A stretch of 32,712 nucleotides of DNA, from the NCBI GenBank assembly GCA_007695045.1, contig REEP01000054.1, forward strand, positions 1 to 32,712, in the 5' to 3' direction. The notes under the pieces were generated by a model. The model was not told the DNA's origin. It was given only the letters and a program-made list of their open reading frames with translations, and did not search any database. The position numbers and the translations under genes are program-made. This DNA comes from Rhodospirillales bacterium (lineage in GTDB: Bacteria > Pseudomonadota > Alphaproteobacteria > Rhodospirillales > Defluviicoccaceae). Within the stretch, counting starts at the first letter, position 1. Each line of letters starts with the position of its first letter. Positions 16,892 through 24,787 of the stretch are shown one piece after another.

Positions 16892-18040
16892 ATGGCCCCT
16901 CCTTCCCAGGACGACATCGACGCCCTGCTGGCCGGTGAAGATCCGCCGGCCGACGCAGCCGCGACGACCAACGCCGACGAAGCCGGTGACGGCGACAATC
17001 TCGCCTCCGAATGGGAGGCCATGCTCGACGGCGGCGGCGGCGAGCCCGGCGAACAGGGCGAAGCCGGCGGCTCCACCCGGGTTCTCAATCAGGACGAGAT
17101 CGACAGCCTGCTCGGCGTCAGCGCCTCGGAACAGGATACCGGCCCGCGCTCCGGCCTTCAGGCGATCCTCAACAGCGCCCTGATCTCCTATGAACGCCTG
17201 CCGATGCTGGAGGTGGTGTTCGACCGGCAGGTGCGGCTGATGTCCACGAGCCTTCGCAACTTCACGTCCGATAACGTCGAAGTGTCGCTGGACAGCATCA
17301 ACTCCATCCGGTTCGCCGATTACCTCAACTCGATCCCGCTGCCCGCGATGCTGAGCGTGGTCAAGGCGGAGGAATGGGACAACTACGGCCTGATCACGGT
17401 GGATTCGGCGATGATCTATTCCATCGTCGACGTGCTGCTGGGCGGGCGCCGCGGCACCGCGGCGATGCGCGTGGAGGGCCGGCCCTACACCACCATTGAA
17501 CGCAGCCTGGTGGAACGGCTGGTGGAGGTGATGCTCAACGACTTGAGTGCCGCGTTCGAGCCGCTGAGCCCGGTCACCTTCCGGTTCGAACGGCTGGAGA
17601 CCAATCCGCGTTTCGCCACCATCTCGCGGCCCTCCAACGCCGCCATCGTCGCGCGGTTCCGGATCGACATGGAGGATCGCGGCGGCCGGGTGGAACTGCT
17701 GCTGCCCTACGCCACACTGGAGCCGGTGCGCGAGTTGCTTTTGCAGATGTTCATGGGCGAGAAGTTCGGGCGCGATTCCATCTGGGAAAGCCATCTCGCC
17801 GAGGAGCTGTGGCAGACCGAGATTCAGCTGGAGGCGGTGATGGATGAGATCAGCGGCAGCCTCGGCGACGTGTTCAATCTCAAGGTCGGCAGCCGGCTGT
17901 TGTTCGCGGCCGGCCCGGACTCCCTGGTGCAGATGCGCTGCGGCCAGGTGCCCATGTACACCGGCCGGATGGGCCGACGCGGCGAGCGGATCGCCATTCA
18001 GATCGCCGACCGCATTGAGCGCAAGGCGCAACGGGGGTGA
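16892..18040 (+). CDS. fliM: FliM, flagellar C-ring switch protein with two QDxID-LL motifs
   Basis: FliM connects the MS ring (FliG) to FliN and binds phosphorylated CheY to switch rotation. The 382-residue product has the middle CheC-like domain (about 100-280, e.g. ALISYERLPMLEVVFDR and FTSDNVEVSLDSI) and a C-terminal SpoA/FliN-like domain (LEAVMDEISGSLGDVFNLKVG onward). Unusually, the N-terminal CheY-binding signature occurs twice: SQDDIDALL at residues 5-13 and NQDEIDSLL at 66-74, separated by an acidic Gly-rich linker with LASEWEAML. Most FliM proteins carry one such motif at the extreme N-terminus. The stop codon overlaps the next gene. Confidence 0.96.
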   Translation: MAPPSQDDIDALLAGEDPPADAAATTNADEAGDGDNLASEWEAMLDGGGGEPGEQGEAGGSTRVLNQDEIDSLLGVSASEQDTGPRSGLQAILNSALISYERLPMLEVVFDRQVRLMSTSLRNFTSDNVEVSLDSINSIRFADYLNSIPLPAMLSVVKAEEWDNYGLITVDSAMIYSIVDVLLGGRRGTAAMRVEGRPYTTIERSLVERLVEVMLNDLSAAFEPLSPVTFRFERLETNPRFATISRPSNAAIVARFRIDMEDRGGRVELLLPYATLEPVRELLLQMFMGEKFGRDSIWESHLAEELWQTEIQLEAVMDEISGSLGDVFNLKVGSRLLFAAGPDSLVQMRCGQVPMYTGRMGRRGERIAIQIADRIERKAQRG

Positions 18041-18603
18041 TGGTGTTCTGGACTGTTCTGCTTGATGCTTTTCTCGCGATCCTGCTCGCCGTCACCATCG
18101 GCTATGCGGTGGTCCTGAACCGGCGGCTTGCCGCCATCCGCGGCGGATCCGAACTGGACCGCCACGCCACCGGTTTCCACGACGCCGTCACCCGCGCCGA
18201 GGACAGCGTCGCCCGGCTCAAGGCCAAGGCCGACGATCTGCAGCAGCGCCTGGACAAGGCCGATGCCCTCCGCGAGGACCTGGCCCTGCTGGTCGAGCGT
18301 GGCGAGCGGGTGGCTGACGGGCTGGAAGCCACCGTCCGCTTGGCCCGCAATCAGCAGGACGCGGCGCGCACGACGGCCTCGCCGTCGGAACGCAACAGCC
18401 GGCCCGTCGCCGACAAGCCGGCGCCGTCGGCGCGTGGACCGGTCAACGGCAAGAACGCCGGCCGGGCCGCATCGATAGACGGAAAGGGTCGGAACGGAAC
18501 CGCGGCGGCCGGCACGGCCACCCGCGGGACCGCACCGGAACGGCCCCTTCCGAGGTCCCAGGCCGAACGCGAGCTGCTGGCCGCGCTCGCCGCACGAAAG
18601 TAG
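18040..18603 (+). CDS. DUF6468 / PflI-like flagellar positioning protein
   Basis: The product is about 187 residues, with an N-terminal membrane helix (WTVLLDAFLAILLAVTIGYAVVL), a heptad-like coiled coil at about 45-110 (DAVTRAEDSVARLKAKADDLQQRLDKADAL...), a low-complexity Ala/Gly/Arg-rich linker, and a short terminal motif RSQAERELLAAL. This layout and the place right after fliM match the DUF6468 family; Caulobacter PflI, involved in flagellar positioning, lies in the same neighbourhood. The ATG at 18040 overlaps the fliM stop (TGATG); a GTG at 18037 is equally possible. Translation is probably coupled to fliM. The family call is from architecture and context. Confidence 0.7.
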   Translation: MVFWTVLLDAFLAILLAVTIGYAVVLNRRLAAIRGGSELDRHATGFHDAVTRAEDSVARLKAKADDLQQRLDKADALREDLALLVERGERVADGLEATVRLARNQQDAARTTASPSERNSRPVADKPAPSARGPVNGKNAGRAASIDGKGRNGTAAAGTATRGTAPERPLPRSQAERELLAALAARK

Positions 18604-18612
18604 GGATCCCCC

Positions 18613-19344
18613 ATGCGTATCCTTTCGGCCCTGGCACCCCAAGGCCTCCACAAGCGGCTTCGACTGCTGCCCCTGGTCGTGGTCGCCGCTTCACTTGCGC
18701 TGGCCGTCAAGCTCACCCACGTGGGCGACGGTCTTTACGACATCATCCAACCGGCCATGGCGGCCTCCGAGCCGACGCCCCCCAAGCCTCCCGCCGAGAC
18801 GCCGGCGCAGCCCACCGCCGAAGCCCCCGGGTCGACCGGCGGCGACGGTGCGGCGCCTGCTGCCGAAGGCGCCCGGCCGCCGGGCTTCCAGCCACCGCCC
18901 GAACGGTCCCGGCCGAGTGATGCCGAACTCGAGGTATTGCAGCAGCTGACCGAACGGCGCCGTGCCCTGGAAGCGCGCGAGCGGGCGCTTGAGGAACAGC
19001 AAGCCCTGATTCAGGCGGCGGAGATGCGTTTGGACCGCAAGGTGGAGGAACTGCGCGCGATGCAGGATATGCTGGAGGGGCTCATCCAGACGCGCGAGGA
19101 GCAGGAGGACAAGAAACTGGCGTCGCTGGTCAAAATCTACGAGAACATGCGGCCCAAGGACGCGGCGCGAATCTTCGAGCAGCTGGAGATGGATACGTTG
19201 CTGCTGGTCGCGGACCGCATGCGCGAACGCAGCCTCGCTCCGATCATGGCGCAGATGAACCCGCGCAAGGCCAAGGACGTGACGGTCGAGTTGGCGCAGT
19301 TGCGGGCTCTGCCACAACCATGGGCGAATGCCGAGGGATCGTGA
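18613..19344 (+). CDS. motE: MotE-like protein (MgtE_N-like C-terminal domain)
   Basis: The 243-residue product has an N-terminal signal or anchor (LRLLPLVVVAASLALAV, about 17-33), a Pro/Ala-rich linker to about 105, a charged coiled coil (about 107-165, ERRRALEARERALEEQQALI), and a C-terminal MgtE_N-like domain with LVKIYENMRPKDAARIFEQL and AQMNPRKAKDVTVELAQ. In Sinorhizobium, MotE is a periplasmic chaperone for the motor protein MotC. It follows the PflI-like gene by 9 bases and precedes two MotB-like genes. No motC in the rhizobial form is visible nearby; the large exported protein at 20965-24210 may be its client (inference). Confidence 0.75.
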   Translation: MRILSALAPQGLHKRLRLLPLVVVAASLALAVKLTHVGDGLYDIIQPAMAASEPTPPKPPAETPAQPTAEAPGSTGGDGAAPAAEGARPPGFQPPPERSRPSDAELEVLQQLTERRRALEARERALEEQQALIQAAEMRLDRKVEELRAMQDMLEGLIQTREEQEDKKLASLVKIYENMRPKDAARIFEQLEMDTLLLVADRMRERSLAPIMAQMNPRKAKDVTVELAQLRALPQPWANAEGS

Positions 19345-19349
19345 GCGGA

Positions 19350-19367
19350 CGGTTGCGCGCGCAACCG
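19350..19367. other. Perfect 18-base palindrome after motE
   Basis: CGGTTGCGCGCGCAACCG is a perfect inverted repeat six bases after the motE stop. It is the first of three hairpin-forming elements in the 122-base gap before the first MotB-like gene. It has no T tract, so it could be an mRNA-stabilising end or a protein-binding site as well as a terminator. Confidence 0.45.
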
Positions 19368-19380
19368 ACCGGCCATACAA

Positions 19381-19400
19381 CGATCAGGTTGGGCTGATCG
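19381..19400. other. Second hairpin in the motE-motB gap
   Basis: CGATCAG (19381-19387) pairs with CTGATCG (19394-19400) in a perfect 7-bp stem around GTTGGG. It is not followed by a T tract. Confidence 0.45.
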
Positions 19401-19434
19401 CCGAAGCGCGCCGGCTCTGACGGTCGCGATCACG

Positions 19435-19452
19435 GCTTCGCCCAGCCGAAGC
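19435..19452. other. Third hairpin, next to the ribosome binding region of the first MotB-like gene
   Basis: GCTTCG (19435-19440) pairs with CGAAGC (19447-19452) around a 6-base loop, ending 14 bases before the ATG at 19467 and just upstream of the AGG that probably serves as the Shine-Dalgarno. It could modulate initiation. Confidence 0.35.
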
Positions 19453-19466
19453 GGACAGGTATCCCC

Positions 19467-20237
19467 ATGGCAACAGCGTCGAACAGGCGTTGGACCGGTG
19501 GCTTGCTGATCCCGGAAACGCCTGACGATCTCCCCCCTGGCACGGCACCGCTCGCCGGTCCCGCGCCGGCCGCCGGCGCCGGCTGGGCAGCGCTGTTCCT
19601 GTCGTTGATGTTGTTGATCCTGGCATTTTTCGTGGTTCTGGTGAGCATTTCCCAAATCGACGCGGTTCGCTCCGTCGGCGTCATGGGAAGCGTCGCCGAA
19701 GCCTTTGCCGCGGCCAAGACCGATGGCGACACGAGCCCGCCGGCCGGTGCCGCCCGCGGCGACGTGGTGGACGGGGCTGATCTCGAGCAGAGCCTGCAGG
19801 CGCTGTTCGCCACCGAATTGGCCATCGCACCCACCGATGCGGACGTCGCAGGCCGGATGGCGACGTTGACCCTTGCCGCCGAGGCGCTGTTCAGACCGGG
19901 CCGGGCCGAGGTACGCGACCGGGCGGGGCCGTTGCTGGATCGCATCGCAGCGGCCATGGCCGACCGGCCCGCGGGGCTTGGGGTTCGGTTGGACATCGTC
20001 GTGGGCACCGCGGTGGCGTTGGCCGCGGCTACGCCCGATCCGGGCTCACTGGCGATCCGCCGGGCCACCGCCCTGGCCGAGGACCTGGTCCGCCGCGGCG
20101 TCCACCGGCACTGGGTGACGGTGGGCCTCCAGCCCGGCGCCGGAGATCGGGTGGTGCTGGGGTTCGCGCCCCGCATCCGGACCCCCTTGCACCAAACAGC
20201 GGGCGGCAACGATCCCGCTCCGGACACGTCGCCATGA
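19467..20237 (+). CDS. MotB-like/OmpA-family protein lacking the proton-channel Asp
   Basis: The 256-residue product has one membrane helix at about 40-61 (WAALFLSLMLLILAFFVVLVS), in the MotB position and with the LAFF-V-V pattern, followed by a periplasmic region. In MotB the helix begins with an essential Asp (as in A-D-F-M-T); here the aligned position is Ser46. The C-terminal half looks like a weak OmpA-type peptidoglycan-binding domain, with LFRPGRAEVRDRAGPLLDRIA, an IVVGT strand where OmpA domains have E-G-H-T/D, and AIRRATALAEDLVRRGV. It overlaps the next MotB-like gene by 4 nt (ATGA). A stand-alone proton channel is unlikely; a partner of the next protein is more plausible. No MotA is present in the window. 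Confidence 0.7.
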   Translation: MATASNRRWTGGLLIPETPDDLPPGTAPLAGPAPAAGAGWAALFLSLMLLILAFFVVLVSISQIDAVRSVGVMGSVAEAFAAAKTDGDTSPPAGAARGDVVDGADLEQSLQALFATELAIAPTDADVAGRMATLTLAAEALFRPGRAEVRDRAGPLLDRIAAAMADRPAGLGVRLDIVVGTAVALAAATPDPGSLAIRRATALAEDLVRRGVHRHWVTVGLQPGAGDRVVLGFAPRIRTPLHQTAGGNDPAPDTSP

Positions 20238-20968
20238 CCGCGCTGGACGTCCTGGGCGACCACGATGCACACCTTTCGGACCAGGTTCGGAACCTGGTTC
20301 CGGACCAGATTCCGGAGTTGGCACCGGCACCGCCGATCGTGCCACGGCGGACCTGGGTCCTGATCTTCACGGATCTGACGGCGTTGCTGTTGGCGTTCTT
20401 CGTGCTGGTGTTCGCCATGTCCGGCGTGGACCCGCCCCGGTGGCAGGCGACGGCGCAGTCGCTGTCCCGAACCCTCAACCCCGGTTGGGAACCCGCTCCG
20501 CCGCCGGTGGCTGCGTTCAACACCGATCGGGCCGGCGCCAGCATGGGCGTGGACCTCGACTACCTGAGCGCCGTACTGGCCGACATGATCGAGGATATGC
20601 CGCATCTTGGCGATATGACGATGCGCCGGGAGTATCGTGCGCTGGTCCTGAGCGTGCCGACGGATGCGGTTTTTGCCGACGATGGAATGACGCTGACCGG
20701 TCCCGGCGGGCGGCGGCTTGCGGCCGTCGGCGGCCTGATCCGAAATATCGGCAACCCCGTCCGCGTACGCGCCGTGGTGCCGCAGCCGGCTGACGGGCCC
20801 GGGCCGGACAGCGCGGCCTGGGGTGATGCCGTCATGCAGGCTGCGCGAGTCGGGGGTCTGCTGCAGGCGGCCGGGTACCGACGCACCGTGGACGTGCATG
20901 GCGGCCGGGCAGCGGCGGGCGCCGCCGGGACCATCGAGTTCTGGCTGCTGGGCGAGGACCTGCCATGA
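20234..20968 (+). CDS. Second MotB-like flagellar motor protein, channel Asp present
   Basis: The 244-residue product begins with a cytoplasmic segment of about 40 residues and a helix at 41-62 (WVLIFTDLTALLLAFFVLVF). Asp47 in FTDLTALLLAFF aligns with the proton-carrying Asp of MotB. A periplasmic part follows with a MotB/OmpA-like fold that has lost most consensus residues (ALVLSVPTDAVFADDGMTLTGPGGRRLAAVGGLI and AVMQAARVGGLLQAAGYRRTVDV). It overlaps the preceding and following genes by 4 nt each, so all three should be translated together. It may form or modify a stator with a MotA encoded elsewhere. Confidence 0.72.
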   Translation: MTALDVLGDHDAHLSDQVRNLVPDQIPELAPAPPIVPRRTWVLIFTDLTALLLAFFVLVFAMSGVDPPRWQATAQSLSRTLNPGWEPAPPPVAAFNTDRAGASMGVDLDYLSAVLADMIEDMPHLGDMTMRREYRALVLSVPTDAVFADDGMTLTGPGGRRLAAVGGLIRNIGNPVRVRAVVPQPADGPGPDSAAWGDAVMQAARVGGLLQAAGYRRTVDVHGGRAAAGAAGTIEFWLLGEDLP

Positions 20969-23900
20969 AGGGCTCGCCTGCCCGGGCTCGGAAATCGCTC
21001 CGGCGCGGCGTGGGGGCGGCCCGGTCGTTGCCGCCGCCGGCACTGACGGTTCGCGGAATGCTGGCCCTGATGTGGGTCATGGTATTCACGGTGAGCGCGG
21101 TCCTGGCGGACACCAACCCTGCGTGGTCGGCGGAGACGGCGGAGACGGCGCCGTCCATTCGGGTGCGAACCGGCGAACACCCCGGCTTCAGCCGGATCGT
21201 GTTCGACTGGCATGAGCGGGTGGACTACGCGCTCTGGCGCGAGGGCGCGCGGGCGCGCGTGATGTTCTCGAGCCCGGCGCGCTTCGACCTCGGCCGACTG
21301 GGCGCGGTGCCGGCCCGTCGGATTCGTGCCGTCAACCAGGAGCCCTGGCTGAACGGCTCGGCGGTCCTCCTGACCATCCCGGAAAACGCCACGCTCAGCC
21401 ACATGCGTGTGGGCCATCGGGTGGTGGTTGATGTGTGGTCACCGCGGTCACGGCCGCGGCAGGCCGAAGCGGACAGCGATCCCCCGCGCGATCACGAGGT
21501 CGAGGCCGATGCCGAGCCCGACGCCGGACCGGCTGAGCGCGCGGAGCCCGAACGGCCGTCCATCCCCGCCTCGGACGACGCCTCGGAAGCGTCGGCACCG
21601 GTCGTTCCCTTGGTGCCGGAAGAGGAAAGCATAGAGGAGGCTGAGCCTGACGCCACCCCGCCGGCGGACAGCGCAGCAGATAGCCAGACGGACCGCCCGG
21701 GAGAGCGCCCGGCGGATCGTACTGGCGCGGCGGCCCCGAAGCCGTACTCCGCGGCACCAGACTCCACGGCATTGGGCGCGGTGCCCGTCTCGCCCACGGC
21801 GGAGCGACAGCCGCCACCGGTCCCGGAAGTCCCGGAAGCCCAAGAAGTCCCCCAACCCGGGGGCGAGCTGCGGTTGGACTGGGCGGAACCGGTGGCCGGT
21901 GCCGCGTTTCGCCGTGGTCCCTGGGTCTGGCTGGTGTTCGACCGGGCGTCGGAACCGGACGTGACGCAACTGCGCCGCACGCTGGGCGAGTCGGTGGAGG
22001 AGTTGCACCAGATCGCCGGTGACACGGCCACGGTCCTCCGCCTCAAGGCAACCGTGCCCTCGGCCCCGCAGGTGCGGCGGGACGGCGCCGCCTGGTTGAT
22101 CCGTGTGGTTCCGGAAGCGGATGCGGCACCGCCCCGGCGCGCCCTCGAACCGGTGGTCGATACCGGTTCTCCGGCCGGTCCAAGATTGCTGCTGCCGGTG
22201 GACAATCCCGGCGAGCCGATCCCCCTGACCGATCCGGAGGTGGGCGACAACTTCCTGGTGGTGGCCTTAACGCCGCCCGGGATCGGCCTGGCCCGGACTT
22301 GGCAGTATCCCGAACTCGACCTCTCCGAAACCGCCCAGGGCATCGTCGTTCGCCCCAAGGTGGATGACCTTCGCGTGGCGACCACGCCGCGCGGTGTGGT
22401 GATCACCCGACCGGACGGGCTGAACCTGACGCCGGTGACGGAAGCCGAACGCCGGCGGGCCCAATTGATGCACGAGGACGACCTGTCGCGCGTGTTCGAT
22501 CCGGCCTCCTGGCCCGACGTGCTGAGCGGAGACCGCCTGGCCGACCGTCGGACACGTCTGAAGACGGCCACGATGATTGAGAATACCGATCAGCGTGTGG
22601 CAGCCTTGCTGAAACTCGCCCAGTTCGAGCTCGCCCACGGGCTGGCCGCCGAGAGCCTGGGCCCCCTAGAACTGGCGGCGAGCGGTCACCCGGACGCCGG
22701 CCGGGACGTGCGCCTGCCGATGCTGCGCGGCATGGCTCGGGCGGCGATGGGCCGTTACGACGAGGCCGAGAACGAACTGGCGCACCAGGGCCTCGCCGAC
22801 AGCGACGAAGCGGCCCTGTGGCAGGCGGCCGTGCGCGCTTGGCGCGGCGATCTCGTCGGTGCGGCCCCGGACCTGATCCGCACGCAGGGCATCGCCCAGA
22901 GCTATCCGCGGCCGCTCCGGATCCCCTTGGCCGCCGCGCTGGTGGAGGCGGCGATCGCCGACGACCGGCTGGCGGACGCGGAAAACGGGTTCGCCCTTCT
23001 GGCGGCGGACCTCGTCGATCAGGCCGATGCTGCGCCCATGCTGGCCTACCTGCAGGGCCGACTGCACGGCTTGCGCGGCGAGGTTGACGACGCGCTCGCC
23101 GCCCTCGACCGGGCCGCAGTCGGCCGTGACCGGCTGTATCGGGCCAAGGCGCTGTGGGCGGCCACCGACCTGCGTCTGGCGCGCGGCGACATCACGGCCG
23201 ATGCCGCGGTGGAGGCCCTGGAGGGCGTGCGCTACGCATGGCGCGATGATCCGCTGGAGCCACGGCTTCTGCGCCGGTTTGCCGAGCTTTACGGGGCGAC
23301 CGGCGACCACAGGGCCCGTCTGGTGGCACTCCGGCAGGCGGCGACCAGACTTGGCGGCAAACCCGCAGCCGCCGAGATTGCCGCCGAGATGCGCAATCTC
23401 TTCACCGGGCTGTTTCTCGACGGCGATGCCGACGCCATGTCACCGCTGGCGGCGATCGCCCTGTTCGATGAGTTTCGCGAACTGACCCCGCAGGATGAGC
23501 GCGGCAACGAGATGATCCGGCGGCTGGCGGACCGCCTGGTCTCGGTGGATCTCCTGGAGCGTGCCGCCGAACTGCTGGAAGATCAGGTTCGCAATCGCCT
23601 GTCGGGGGTGGAGCGGGCGCGGGTGGGAACGCGCCTGGGCTTGGTCTACGTGCTCGAGCGCCGTGCCGCGGATGCCCTGGCCGCCCTGGACGCCTCCGCG
23701 GCGCCCGGTTTGCCGGATGACTTGGCGCGACAGCGCCGCCACATCAGGGCCCGGGCCCTCGCCGACCTGGACCGTTTCGACGACGCCCTGGCCCTGCTCA
23801 CCGCCGATGACAGCGTTGACGCCGAACGCATTCGGATCGAGGTCGGCTGGCGGCGCCAGGACTGGTCGGCCACCGCCGGCGCACTGGGCCGCCTTGCCGA

Positions 23901-24210
23901 AGCCCTGGGCGTCAGCCCCCGTGACGCCTTGAGCGAGGCCGAGGCGCACTTGGTGCTCAATCGCGCGATCGCCCTGACCCTCGCTCACGAGGACGCCGGG
24001 CTCGCGGCGCTCCAGGATCGCCATGGCGACGCGATGATGGGATCACCCTACCGAGAGGCCTTTCAGCTGCTGGTGAGCGGGGTGGAGGGTCCGCCGGGCG
24101 ACGTTCGCGCCCATCTCGACACGACCGTGGGCAGCGCCACCGGCTTCCAGGCCTTTCTCTCCACTTGGCGTGACCGCGTGCGCGACGACGGGTTGAGCAC
24201 GATCAATTAG
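20965..24210 (+). CDS. Large exported protein: AMIN-like beta domain, acidic linker, TPR-like solenoid
   Basis: The product is 1081 residues. A membrane or signal segment lies at about 31-49 (GMLALMWVMVFTVSAVLAD). A beta-rich domain at about 64-140 (IRVRTGEHPGFSRIVFDWHE) resembles AMIN or related periplasmic beta-sandwiches. Residues 145-295 are a Pro/Ala/Glu/Asp-rich low-complexity linker. A second beta-rich region (about 300-480) includes LRLDWAEPVAGAAFRRGPWVWLVFD. From about 520 to the end it is an Ala/Leu-rich helical repeat of TPR type (e.g. GMARAAMGRYDEAENELAHQG, ADLDRFDDALALL). The ATG overlaps the MotB-like stop by 4 nt (ATGA). Fold and operon suggest a periplasmic scaffold for stator units, similar in layout to Campylobacter PflA; this is inference without a homology search. 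The gene ends at a hairpin at 24210-24233. Confidence 0.72.
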   Translation: MKGSPARARKSLRRGVGAARSLPPPALTVRGMLALMWVMVFTVSAVLADTNPAWSAETAETAPSIRVRTGEHPGFSRIVFDWHERVDYALWREGARARVMFSSPARFDLGRLGAVPARRIRAVNQEPWLNGSAVLLTIPENATLSHMRVGHRVVVDVWSPRSRPRQAEADSDPPRDHEVEADAEPDAGPAERAEPERPSIPASDDASEASAPVVPLVPEEESIEEAEPDATPPADSAADSQTDRPGERPADRTGAAAPKPYSAAPDSTALGAVPVSPTAERQPPPVPEVPEAQEVPQPGGELRLDWAEPVAGAAFRRGPWVWLVFDRASEPDVTQLRRTLGESVEELHQIAGDTATVLRLKATVPSAPQVRRDGAAWLIRVVPEADAAPPRRALEPVVDTGSPAGPRLLLPVDNPGEPIPLTDPEVGDNFLVVALTPPGIGLARTWQYPELDLSETAQGIVVRPKVDDLRVATTPRGVVITRPDGLNLTPVTEAERRRAQLMHEDDLSRVFDPASWPDVLSGDRLADRRTRLKTATMIENTDQRVAALLKLAQFELAHGLAAESLGPLELAASGHPDAGRDVRLPMLRGMARAAMGRYDEAENELAHQGLADSDEAALWQAAVRAWRGDLVGAAPDLIRTQGIAQSYPRPLRIPLAAALVEAAIADDRLADAENGFALLAADLVDQADAAPMLAYLQGRLHGLRGEVDDALAALDRAAVGRDRLYRAKALWAATDLRLARGDITADAAVEALEGVRYAWRDDPLEPRLLRRFAELYGATGDHRARLVALRQAATRLGGKPAAAEIAAEMRNLFTGLFLDGDADAMSPLAAIALFDEFRELTPQDERGNEMIRRLADRLVSVDLLERAAELLEDQVRNRLSGVERARVGTRLGLVYVLERRAADALAALDASAAPGLPDDLARQRRHIRARALADLDRFDDALALLTADDSVDAERIRIEVGWRRQDWSATAGALGRLAEALGVSPRDALSEAEAHLVLNRAIALTLAHEDAGLAALQDRHGDAMMGSPYREAFQLLVSGVEGPPGDVRAHLDTTVGSATGFQAFLSTWRDRVRDDGLSTIN

Positions 24211-24233
24211 CGCTCGGGCTTTTCCCTGAGCGC
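24210..24233 (+). terminator. Hairpin at the end of the fli/mot operon
   Basis: GCGCTC (24210-24215) pairs with GAGCGC (24228-24233), and the stem extends inward by a G-T wobble and two G-C pairs to a CTTTTC loop, giving 9 bp. It begins in the stop codon of the TPR-like gene. There is no T tract after it, so it is only a possible terminator or processing signal. Confidence 0.4.
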
Positions 24234-24268
24234 GATTCCGCCATGCGCGGTGGCGATGGCGATTACCC

Positions 24269-24298
24269 TTGCATTGCAGGGGATGATTCCGGTATTTC
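24269..24298 (+). promoter_or_regulatory. Weak candidate promoter for speDE
   Basis: TTGCAT (24269-24274) and TATTTC (24293-24298) are 18 bases apart, about 50 bases before the speD start. The -10 is a poor match. It is listed because a promoter is expected after the hairpin and no better match was found in 24234-24349. Confidence 0.25.
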
Positions 24299-24349
24299 CC
24301 CGTCCTTTGTTCGTTCCCAGAGAGCGCTGGCGCGAAGGAGGTATCCGAA

Positions 24350-24787
24350 TTGCCCAAGGACGTCTTCGATGAACACACCGCTGCCGTCACCACCCCGGCG
24401 GATGTGAGGGTCGGTCCCGACTACTTCATCGAGAAGGACGGTTTCCGATACGCTGGCGGTCATCTGTTATTGGATTTATGGGGTGCGCGAAACCTGACGG
24501 ACCCGGCGCAGGTGGAGACGGCGCTGTGCGACGCCGCTCGTGCCGCGGGCGCAACCATCCTGCATGCGCACATGCACCAGTTCGGCGAAGGCGGCGGCGT
24601 TTCCGGCGTGGTGGTGCTGGCGGAATCCCACATCAGCATTCACACATGGCCGGAACGGGATTTCGCTGCGGTGGATGTGTTCATGTGCGGCGCTTGTGAT
24701 CCGCATCGCGCGGTGCCGGTCCTGCGTGCGGCGTTCGCCCCTGCCACCATCGACCTGTCCGAGCATCGTCGGGGCACGGTGACGTGA
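24350..24787 (+). CDS. speD: S-adenosylmethionine decarboxylase proenzyme, prokaryotic SpeD class
   Basis: SpeD makes decarboxylated S-adenosylmethionine, the aminopropyl donor for spermidine. The 145-residue product carries the self-cleavage motif ESHISIHTWPE; cleavage is expected between Glu92 and Ser93, with Ser93 becoming the pyruvoyl group. The downstream FAAVDVFMCGACDP contains the conserved catalytic Cys region. Size fits the short bacterial/archaeal class of about 120-140 residues. The start is a TTG at 24350, chosen because AAGGAGGT lies 7 nt upstream and no ATG or GTG lies in a better position. The stop overlaps speE (GTGA). Confidence 0.93.
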   Translation: MPKDVFDEHTAAVTTPADVRVGPDYFIEKDGFRYAGGHLLLDLWGARNLTDPAQVETALCDAARAAGATILHAHMHQFGEGGGVSGVVVLAESHISIHTWPERDFAAVDVFMCGACDPHRAVPVLRAAFAPATIDLSEHRRGTVT

